From assembly GCA_021778875.1 (NCBI GenBank), contig JAJYBT010000094.1, positions 1 through 7,644 of the forward strand: a DNA stretch of 7,644 nucleotides, given 5' to 3'. The notes beneath the pieces are model-generated. The model ran no database searches. It had not been told where the DNA came from and saw nothing but the letters and a program-made list of their open reading frames with translations. This document shows, piece by piece, positions 1 to 5,258 of the stretch. The position numbers and the translations under genes are program-made. Every line of letters starts with the position of its first letter. Position 1 is the first letter of the stretch. The DNA is from Acidobacteriota bacterium (lineage in GTDB: Bacteria > Acidobacteriota > Terriglobia > Terriglobales > Acidobacteriaceae).

Positions 1-472
1 CGGCGGTGCGGCCAAGGAGTTCGAGAGAAGAGTCGTTGTCGACCTCGTAGCTTTCGCCCGTCTTGACGATCACGCCGCAGTGGCCGTGGCTGGTGTACTC
101 GCAGAGGCAGACGTCGGCGATGAGCAGGAGCTCCTTTGCGGCGGAGGATTGCTTGAGCGCGCGGAGGGCCTGCTGGACGATGCCGTTGTCATCCCATGCG
201 CCGGTTGCCTGATCGTCTTTGGTGTCGGGGAGGCCGAAGAGGAGCAGGCCGCCGATGCCGAGGCTGGCGGCTTCTTCCGCATCGCGCACCGCCTCGTCAA
301 CGGAGAGATTGAAGACGCCGGGCATGGAGCCGACGGCGCGGCGGACGCCTTCTCCGGGACAGAGGAAGAGCGGATAGATCAGGTCGCCGGGGTCGAGGGT
401 GGTTTCGCGGACGAGCGCGCGGAGCGACTCAGTGCGGCGCATACGGCGCATGCGAGTGACGGGAAAACTCAT
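1..472 (-). CDS. hemB: Porphobilinogen synthase (delta-aminolevulinic acid dehydratase), N-terminal part, cut by window edge
   Basis: Cytoplasmic enzyme that condenses two 5-aminolevulinate molecules into porphobilinogen, the second common step of tetrapyrrole (heme) biosynthesis. The visible 157 residues begin [18 protein letters not shown], followed by a DLIYPLF segment near residue 30, the usual start of bacterial HemB. Residues 120-133 read [14 protein letters not shown], the family's metal-site signature, with Cys122, Cys124 and Cys132 as the expected zinc ligands, so this looks like a zinc-type enzyme. The family is about 325-340 residues long, so roughly half is present and the Schiff-base lysines lie outside the window. 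The start at 472 matches the family N-terminus. No good Shine-Dalgarno precedes it, but a TACAAT hexamer sits 7 bases upstream. It is divergent from the S41 peptidase gene. Identification is firm; only completeness is unknown. Confidence 0.95.
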   Translation of the reverse strand, partial: MSFPVTRMRRMRRTESLRALVRETTLDPGDLIYPLFLCPGEGVRRAVGSMPGVFNLSVDEAVRDAEEAASLGIGGLLLFGLPDTKDDQATGAWDDNGIVQQALRALKQSSAAKELLLIADVCLCEYTSHGHCGVIVKTGESYEVDNDSSLELLGRTA

Positions 473-479
473 GACTTCG

Positions 480-485
480 ATTGTA
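480..485 (-). promoter_or_regulatory. Possible -10 element of hemB, very close to the start codon
   Basis: On the minus strand this hexamer reads TACAAT, five of six matches to the TATAAT consensus, and ends 7 bases before the hemB ATG. Transcription would start about one base before the start codon, giving a leaderless mRNA, which would fit the missing Shine-Dalgarno. No recognisable -35 lies 17 bp further upstream. This is a suggestion from sequence only. Confidence 0.3.
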
Positions 486-621
486 CTGCGCAGGGAGGCG
501 CGATGCTGTGGCTTCCCGCGGCAAAAGGGGGTGTCAGACTTACCCCGGAACGAAGAGCGGTGTCTGCCTGGCTGCCTGGATGGCGTCGTGAAGCAATGGC
601 GGAGCGCCTTCGGACGGAAGT

Positions 622-627
622 TATAAG
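622..627 (+). promoter_or_regulatory. Possible -10 element for the S41 peptidase gene
   Basis: TATAAG in an AT-rich patch (about 620-636) within an otherwise GC-rich divergent region. It lies about 100 bases before the favoured GTG start and about 47 before the first in-frame ATG. No clear -35 hexamer is found at the right spacing. The rest of 473-721 shows no gene I can support, apart from a possible 17-codon leader ORF at 654-707. Confidence 0.22.
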
Positions 628-705
628 CTTTTTTTGAGGGAGTTATTGAATACATGGCGGCGTCGAGAGTAGGATGTCGGCGATTACCGAATCACATGCA
701 GAGTT

Positions 706-710
706 AGGAG
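706..710 (+). promoter_or_regulatory. Shine-Dalgarno that decides the S41 peptidase start (GTG 722)
   Basis: AGGAG, 11 bases before a GTG codon at 722. The in-frame ATG at 674 has only an AGG directly abutting it. Starting at the GTG also gives a conventional signal peptide with a short basic n-region. The spacing is at the long end of the usual range, so the ATG at 674 is not excluded. Confidence 0.45.
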
Positions 711-721
711 CGAACGAACCT

Positions 722-2056
722 GTGAAGCGCAGAACTGCGGTTTCGGCGATGGCCGGATTCTTGATGTGCACTTTACCTGGAGCGCTTGCATTATGGGCAC
801 AACAACAGCAGCAGCAGCAGCCGACACTGAGCAAGGATGACCAGTACAAGATCTCGGAGATGTTGCGGGACGCCCGAGACGACGTGAAGAAGCATTACTA
901 CGATCCAAAGCTGCAAGGCCTGGATTGGGACGCGCAGTACAAGCGATTCTCGGCCATGATTCCGAGGGCGCAGGATATTGGCACGGGCTTCGAGATTATT
1001 GCCTCATTTCTGGATGAGCTGAAGGATTCGCATACTTATTTTATGCCGCCGATGCGTTCGACGCGCTACGACTACGGGTTTCGATTTGCGCTGATCGGCA
1101 ACGGATGCTTCGTCACTCATGTGCGACCCGCGACGGACGCTGAGTCCAAGCTGCGCGTCGGTGACCAGATCGTGCAAGTGGATGGCTACAATCTCAATCG
1201 CGACGATTTCCATAAGCTGGGATACTTTCTGAACATTCTTTCTCCTCAGGTGGCGGAACAGCTCGACCTGCGATCACCGACGGGCGAGGTTCGGCGGGTG
1301 GTTGTGCGGTCGAGCGTCAGGCCCCTCAAGAAAATCATGGATTTGACCGGGGAGAGCGATGGCTTCGATCTGGTGCGGCGCGGTGAGAATGAAGATCATG
1401 CGACCCGGGCTCGGCTGATCGAGAACGGGGACCTTGCGATCTGGAAGTTGCAGCAATTCGATCTTGACTCCGGCGAAGTGGACAAGTTCATCGGCCAGGC
1501 GCGCAAGCATAAGACACTGATTCTTGATTTGCGCGGGAACCCCGGCGGAGCAGTGAAGACACTGCAGTACATGGTGGGTTCCTTTTTCGACCATGACATC
1601 AAGACCAGCGACCAGGTGGGCAAAAAGGGATCCAAGGCGATGATCGCCAAGCATCACGGGACTCCGTTCAACGGAAAGCTGATCGTGCTGGTGGATGCGG
1701 GGTCTGCCTCCGCTTCAGAGATATTTGCCCGTGTAGTTCAGTTGGAACACCGTGGAACGGTGATCGGCGACCGGACGGCCGGGGCCGTGATGGAAGCGCG
1801 GTACTACGAGGAATCGCGGGGGGTCGACACCAAGTTCTTTTATGGGTTCAGCGTGACTGAAGCCAACCTGATCATGACGGACGGAAAGAGTCTTGAGAAA
1901 ACTGGTGTGACGCCGGACGAGTTGGTGCTGCCGACAGCGGCCGATCTGGCGGCGGGCCGCGACCCCGCGCTGGTGCGCGCGGCGGAATTGGGTGGCGTGA
2001 AGTTGGACCCGGTCGAGGCCGGCAAAATGTTTCCGTTCGAGTGGCTGCCTTTCTAG
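722..2056 (+). CDS. Exported S41-family (C-terminal processing/tricorn-like) peptidase with PDZ-like region
   Basis: Predicted secreted serine endopeptidase of MEROPS family S41. Numbering from GTG 722 (444 residues): a signal peptide at 1-26 with basic K-R-R, a hydrophobic core and a possible A-L-A cleavage motif; seven consecutive glutamines at 27-33; a helical N-terminal region; D-S-H-T near 102-105; a PDZ-like segment at about 130-196 containing RVGDQIVQVDG; then the S41 core with LDLRGNPGG (268-276), DAGSASASEI (325-334) and VIGDRTAGA (347-355). The catalytic nucleophile should be Ser330. The Lys of the Ser/Lys dyad in CtpA/Prc (T-F-G-K) is replaced by Ala355, while Ser103-His104 matches the Ser-His pair of tricorn/IRBP-type members, so a Ser-His mechanism is more likely. 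The substrate cannot be told. An ATG at 674, in frame, would add 16 residues with no typical signal n-region. It is convergent with the zinc-ribbon gene, with stops 11 bp apart. Confidence 0.88.
   Translation: MKRRTAVSAMAGFLMCTLPGALALWAQQQQQQQPTLSKDDQYKISEMLRDARDDVKKHYYDPKLQGLDWDAQYKRFSAMIPRAQDIGTGFEIIASFLDELKDSHTYFMPPMRSTRYDYGFRFALIGNGCFVTHVRPATDAESKLRVGDQIVQVDGYNLNRDDFHKLGYFLNILSPQVAEQLDLRSPTGEVRRVVVRSSVRPLKKIMDLTGESDGFDLVRRGENEDHATRARLIENGDLAIWKLQQFDLDSGEVDKFIGQARKHKTLILDLRGNPGGAVKTLQYMVGSFFDHDIKTSDQVGKKGSKAMIAKHHGTPFNGKLIVLVDAGSASASEIFARVVQLEHRGTVIGDRTAGAVMEARYYEESRGVDTKFFYGFSVTEANLIMTDGKSLEKTGVTPDELVLPTAADLAAGRDPALVRAAELGGVKLDPVEAGKMFPFEWLPF
800..820 (+). repeat. CAA/CAG trinucleotide tract coding for seven glutamines
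   Basis: Seven consecutive CAR codons (two CAA, five CAG) directly after the predicted signal peptide of the S41 peptidase. The tract would lie at the mature N-terminus, a likely flexible linker. Such a run can change length by replication slippage in units of three without breaking the frame. Confidence 0.9.
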
Positions 2057-2067
2057 GCGGCTCAGGC

Positions 2068-2574
2068 TTAAGTCAACTGGTCGTAGAGCGTGGCGTTGCG
2101 ATAGCCGAGGAGCGTGACGAGGGTCCAGATGCCAAGGGCCGTGCCGATGGGGATTCTGACCAGGCTGAGGAAGGCCGCTACGATGGCGACGACGCGGCCC
2201 CACTGGGCGCGCTGCCAGAGTCCCCAGCCGGCGGCCAGGGCGAGCGCGGAACGGAGCCCGACGAAGACCCAGGCAAAACGCAGGATCATCGGGAAGAACC
2301 ATTCCGGGCCCATGGGGCCATGTTCCCAAGGGCCGCGCGGCCATGGTCCGAAGTGCCCCATGAGGAATTGATTGGCGAAGAAGAGCCCGATGGTGCCGAG
2401 GACCAGGGAGAGTCCGCCGTAGACGAACCAGACAATGGAGAGCGCCTTGATTCTGCCGTCGTAGTTCTGCACCTGGAAGTCGAGGTTGGGAATGGGCGGA
2501 GCGATGGGACGACCACACTTGGGGCATGCGGGCTGCCCTGGCACCAAGACCTGACCACATCCACTGCAAAACAT
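2068..2574 (-). CDS. Zinc-ribbon membrane protein of unknown function
   Basis: 168 residues, function not recognised. The N-terminus is a zinc ribbon with Cys3-x2-Cys6 and Cys17-x2-Cys20 (CSGCG and CPKCG). A short proline-rich linker follows, then three likely membrane helices at about 44-70, 94-119 and 127-155. Between the first two is a loop (72-92) unusually rich in Gly, Pro, Trp, His and Met. The architecture of a cytosolic zinc ribbon joined to a small helical bundle is common among uncharacterised bacterial proteins. The start at 2574 is chosen because AGGAGG sits 5 bases upstream and the zinc ribbon begins at once; a longer reading to 2631 has no such support. It lies downstream of the esterase on the same strand with a 134-bp gap, so it may be co-transcribed or have its own promoter. 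No rho-independent terminator is seen between it and the convergent peptidase gene. Confidence 0.8.
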   Translation of the reverse strand: MFCSGCGQVLVPGQPACPKCGRPIAPPIPNLDFQVQNYDGRIKALSIVWFVYGGLSLVLGTIGLFFANQFLMGHFGPWPRGPWEHGPMGPEWFFPMILRFAWVFVGLRSALALAAGWGLWQRAQWGRVVAIVAAFLSLVRIPIGTALGIWTLVTLLGYRNATLYDQLT

Positions 2575-2579
2575 GATTG

Positions 2580-2585
2580 CCTCCT
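2580..2585 (-). promoter_or_regulatory. Strong Shine-Dalgarno of the zinc-ribbon gene
   Basis: AGGAGG on the minus strand, 5 bases before the ATG at 2574. It fixes the start at the methionine directly before the zinc ribbon instead of the upstream in-frame ATG at 2631. Confidence 0.75.
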
Positions 2586-2708
2586 GATTCGAGCAAACCG
2601 GCATCGAGGTCCGTCTGGTTCGGCCCGGCATGCCGTGCTGAGAATGCTACGCAACCTGGACGAGGGTTGTTCCGCGGTGCTGCGTGACGCCGGCCAGGTG
2701 AAAGGATT

Positions 2709-3884
2709 CTACTCCCTGCTGGTGGCCGGACGCCTGCGGTCCCAGCGCTCGGCGTGGCGGTCGTCGCGCTGGACGAGGGCGAGAATGCGGCCCTGCGCGT
2801 CGCGCTCGGCGATGATGCGCGTGATGCTGCTGCCGTTGGGATAGAAGAGGATGGACGGCGACTCGGCGGCCAGCTCGGCGATTTCGCCGTAGACGTTTTT
2901 CTGGTAAAGCTGCTCGCCCTGCAGGAAGACGGTGACAGCAAGTTGACCGTGTGCGTCGTAGTACTCGCCGGTGAAGCTCTCAAGCTGCGCCGGCGTAAGG
3001 CGCAGCGCGGGCGGGTGCAGGGGAATGATGATGCGCTCGGCCAGCGGAGGGAGTTCCTCCCTGGGCAGGCGGCGCTGGGAGAGCAGCCAGCGGGGCAGGT
3101 CGGGTTCGTTGAAGGCGCGGGTCCAGCAGTCGTGCTTGAGGCCCTGGTAGACCCAGAGGCGGATGTGGCCGCTGGAGGCCTTGAAGGCGTCGAACATCAG
3201 CTCGCTTTCGCGCGGGGGCACGATGTGGTCGTCGCTGCCGTGGAAGATCCAGACGGGCGTGCGGCCGAGGGCGCGGGCGTACTCGGCGGGCAGAGTGGCG
3301 GAGTCATGCCAGCGCTCGGGAGCGTAGCTCCAGAAGACGCCGCCGGCGGCGATGGCGATGGCAGCCCAGCGCTGCGGGCGCAGGCGGGCCAACTCCCATG
3401 CTCCGTATCCGCCGAGGGAAAGGCCGGTGAGGTAAGTGCGGGCGGGGTCGGCGTGGAACTCGGCGGTTTCCTGATCGAGGGCGGCGATGGCCATGGCCAT
3501 GATGGCGGGGTCGGTCCAGTATTGATGCTGCGGGCACTGGGGCATGACGATGATGAAGGGCCAGCGCTCGGGGTGGTCGCGCACGGCCGCGGGGAGGCCG
3601 ATCTGCGTTTGCCACATGCCCTCGGCGCCGCGCTCGCCACGGCCATGCAGAAAGAGAATGATGGGCCAGCGCTTGTGGTCGTCGCGTCGCCAGTCTTCAG
3701 GCAGGTAGACCTGGAAGTGATAGGCAGCCTTGTTCAGCACCAGCGTGCGATTGAGGAAGCCGGTTTCCTGGCGGTGGGTCTGGCGGGCGATGTGGAGCTC
3801 GGCCGCGGTGGCGCTGGCTTTGGCGGGCGCGAACGCCCAGGCGATCCAGAGGCAGGCCGCCATCAGTCCAGGAATCCTGTGCAT
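2709..3884 (-). CDS. Secreted alpha/beta-hydrolase (esterase/PHB depolymerase-like) with C-terminal beta-rich domain
   Basis: 391 residues. A signal peptide spans about 1-25 (cleavage after A-K-A-S-A). The alpha/beta-hydrolase core spans about 55-270: oxyanion-type HGRGERG at 80-86, nucleophile elbow G-L-S-L-G-G with Ser156, HGSDDHIVP at 215-223 giving Asp219 as the likely acid, and LKHDCW giving His251 as the catalytic base. This arrangement matches the secreted esterase/feruloyl-esterase/PHB-depolymerase-like group often annotated as a predicted peptidase or phospholipase/carboxylesterase. Residues about 295-380, from LTPAQLESFTGEYYD onward, form a separate beta-rich domain resembling the DUF3471-type C-terminal domains of beta-lactamase-related hydrolases. 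The substrate is unknown; an ester in the periplasm or outside the cell is the reasonable inference. No Shine-Dalgarno is seen, but a TATGAT hexamer lies 11 bases upstream of the ATG. It is divergent from the kinase gene, with 168 bp between. Confidence 0.85.
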   Translation of the reverse strand: MHRIPGLMAACLWIAWAFAPAKASATAAELHIARQTHRQETGFLNRTLVLNKAAYHFQVYLPEDWRRDDHKRWPIILFLHGRGERGAEGMWQTQIGLPAAVRDHPERWPFIIVMPQCPQHQYWTDPAIMAMAIAALDQETAEFHADPARTYLTGLSLGGYGAWELARLRPQRWAAIAIAAGGVFWSYAPERWHDSATLPAEYARALGRTPVWIFHGSDDHIVPPRESELMFDAFKASSGHIRLWVYQGLKHDCWTRAFNEPDLPRWLLSQRRLPREELPPLAERIIIPLHPPALRLTPAQLESFTGEYYDAHGQLAVTVFLQGEQLYQKNVYGEIAELAAESPSILFYPNGSSITRIIAERDAQGRILALVQRDDRHAERWDRRRPATSRE

Positions 3885-3895
3885 AGTCGCATTTC

Positions 3896-3901
3896 ATCAT
3901 A
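3896..3901 (-). promoter_or_regulatory. Possible -10 element of the esterase gene
   Basis: TATGAT on the minus strand (five of six to consensus), 11 bases before the ATG at 3884, implying a leader of only about 5 bases. No convincing -35 is present. The rest of the 168-bp divergent region (3885-4052) has a relatively AT-rich stretch near 3985-4016 but no element that I can define. Confidence 0.3.
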
Positions 3902-4052
3902 GAACGGCGCGTTGGGCGGATGCGGAATGATGGCGAACCGCGAGTTCGTGGCTGACTCATTTGCAGAGGAAATGAGGCAGAAGTATTTCTTTCGATTTTC
4001 CTGGCGGAATTTTTACGAGCGGGCATGAAACAATCTAGACACCCAACAGACG

Positions 4053-5024
4053 ATGCCCATGAACACTCTCGAACCCGGAGACATGCTGGACCACTATCGC
4101 ATTGAGGCGGCGGTTGCCCGCACCGGCATGTCCACGCTCTACAAGGCGACGGACCTGCATGATGGGAAGCTGGTGGCGGTGAAGGTTCCGCATGCGGAGA
4201 TGGAGGCGGACCCGGTTCTGTTTGAGCGCTTCAAGCGCGAGGAAGAGATTGGTCAGATGCTGGACCATCCGGGCATTGTGAAGACCTTCAACGGGGAAGT
4301 GCGCAGCCGCGTGTACATGGTGATCGAGTGGGTTGAGGGGCGGCTACTGCGCACGATTCTAAACGCCGAAAGGAAGCTGCCGGTCGAGCGGGCGGTGAAG
4401 ATCGCGCTGGGGATGTGCGACGCGCTGGACACCATGCACAAGCGGGGCATTGTGCATCGCGACCTGAAGCCGGAGAACGTGATGGTGGACGCGGATGACC
4501 GGATCAAGCTGATCGACTTTGGGATTGCGATGAAGGAAGACGCGCGGCGGCTGACGTTTGTGAATCTGACGGCCTCGCTGGGCACGCCGGACTATATCTC
4601 TCCCGAGCAGGTGAAGGGGAGCAGAGGCGACCAGCGGAGCGACATCTATGCGCTGGGCATCATGCTCTACGAGATGCTGACGGGGCGGGTGCCGTTTGTG
4701 GGGCAGAATCCGCTGGCGGCGATGAATGAGCGCGTGCTGAATGAGCCGACCTCACCGCGCGGGCTGAATGCGGAGATTGCGCCGGAGCTTGAAGAGATCT
4801 TGTATCGCGCGCTGGAGCGGGACCCGCGGCATGACTATGCAATCGTGCACGAGATGGCCTGGGACCTGGAGCATCAGGAGCAGGTGGGCGTGGAAGAGCG
4901 CGGCGTGCGGCCGGCGGCGCGCGGCGGGCGGCAGGCGGTGAACAGGAAAGTGCTGCTGTATGCGGGGCTGGCGCTGGTGCCGGTGTTGCTGTTTGGGCTG
5001 ATGCTGCTGCTGGCGAAACGGTGA
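4053..5024 (+). CDS. Serine/threonine protein kinase with C-terminal membrane anchor
   Basis: 323-residue Hanks-type (PknB-like) kinase that should phosphorylate Ser/Thr of unknown partners at the inner face of the cytoplasmic membrane. Visible motifs: VAVK with Lys44; the helix-C acidic run near 63-65; HRDLKPEN at 135-142 with catalytic Asp137; D-F-G at 155-157; an activation loop with Thr173 and Thr178 ahead of the S-P-E motif (183-185, in place of A-P-E); and SDIYALG around Asp197. The catalytic domain therefore looks complete. The glycine-rich loop is atypical: A-R-T-G-M-S at 22-27 replaces all three glycines of G-x-G-x-x-G. After a short basic juxtamembrane stretch there is one hydrophobic helix at about 300-320, and the protein ends with A-K-R, so no extracytoplasmic sensor exists. 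An internal ATG at 4059 is an equally possible start; neither has a clear Shine-Dalgarno. An intrinsic terminator follows downstream, so the gene is probably monocistronic. Confidence 0.92.
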   Translation: MPMNTLEPGDMLDHYRIEAAVARTGMSTLYKATDLHDGKLVAVKVPHAEMEADPVLFERFKREEEIGQMLDHPGIVKTFNGEVRSRVYMVIEWVEGRLLRTILNAERKLPVERAVKIALGMCDALDTMHKRGIVHRDLKPENVMVDADDRIKLIDFGIAMKEDARRLTFVNLTASLGTPDYISPEQVKGSRGDQRSDIYALGIMLYEMLTGRVPFVGQNPLAAMNERVLNEPTSPRGLNAEIAPELEEILYRALERDPRHDYAIVHEMAWDLEHQEQVGVEERGVRPAARGGRQAVNRKVLLYAGLALVPVLLFGLMLLLAKR

Positions 5025-5042
5025 AGCAGCGGTTGCGCTGGT

Positions 5043-5087
5043 GAGGTTGTTTGATCCCATGTCTCAAAAGCGAGACATGGGGCACCC
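5043..5087 (+). repeat. Palindromic repeat, copy 1 (REP-like)
   Basis: First of two direct copies of a 45-bp unit; the two differ at only two positions, and the last 38 bp (5050-5087) are identical. Inside is a perfect 10-bp inverted repeat, CCCATGTCTC (5056-5065) and GAGACATGGG (5072-5081), around a 6-base loop. It starts 19 bases after the kinase stop codon. No T-run follows, so it does not look like a terminator. The compact hairpin in an intergenic space fits a REP-type element. Confidence 0.85.
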
Positions 5088-5111
5088 GGCTCCCGGTGGC
5101 TGTTTACTGCG

Positions 5112-5156
5112 GAGGTCATTTGATCCCATGTCTCAAAAGCGAGACATGGGGCACCC
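5112..5156 (+). repeat. Palindromic repeat, copy 2 (REP-like)
   Basis: Second copy, in the same orientation, 69 bp from the first measured start to start. Its inverted repeat lies at 5125-5134 and 5141-5150. The 24-bp spacer between the copies is unrelated to the unit, and the sequence after each copy diverges at once, which marks the end of the element. Confidence 0.85.
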
Positions 5157-5202
5157 ATTTTCGTGGTGGGCCGGGCCTGGTCCATCCTAGGACACAGGTG
5201 AG

Positions 5203-5240
5203 AAGGGGAGATTCGAGTTACGAGTCTCCCCTTGTTTTTT
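5203..5240 (+). terminator. Strong rho-independent terminator of the kinase gene
   Basis: A 13-bp stem with one G-T wobble pairs 5203-5215 (AAGGGGAGATTCG) with 5221-5233, closing a 5-base loop A-G-T-T-A. It is followed by one G and six Ts at 5235-5240. The T-run is on the plus strand, so it ends transcription from the kinase gene before the convergent amt gene (stop at 5259). On the minus strand no T-run follows the stem, so it should not act for amt. Confidence 0.92.
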
Positions 5241-5258
5241 AGTAGCACTTCTCTTTGG

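Noticed and set aside
80..637. A 185-codon plus-strand frame across hemB and its upstream region
   Set aside because: Antisense of the well-conserved HemB sequence.
2045..2060. Short hairpin CTGCCT/AGGCGG at the end of the peptidase gene
   Set aside because: Six pairs with a wobble and no T-run on either strand. Too weak to call a terminator.
2041..2844. A 267-codon plus-strand frame across the zinc-ribbon gene
   Set aside because: Antisense of a gene with an AGGAGG site and a four-cysteine ribbon. The translated product is low-complexity and crosses two gene boundaries.
2754..3902. A 382-codon plus-strand frame opposite the esterase gene
   Set aside because: Antisense of the esterase, which has a signal peptide and catalytic motifs. 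The plus-strand translation has no domain features.
5056..5081. The repeat hairpins as rho-independent terminators
   Set aside because: No T-run follows either hairpin on either strand. The real terminator features are at 5203-5240.
5043..5156. CRISPR array
   Set aside because: Only two repeats. The unit is strongly palindromic, the single spacer is 24 bp, and no cas genes are in the window.
5051..5242. Small plus-strand ORF of 63 codons over the repeats
   Set aside because: Its translation consists mainly of the two repeat units, has no Shine-Dalgarno, and runs through the terminator hairpin.
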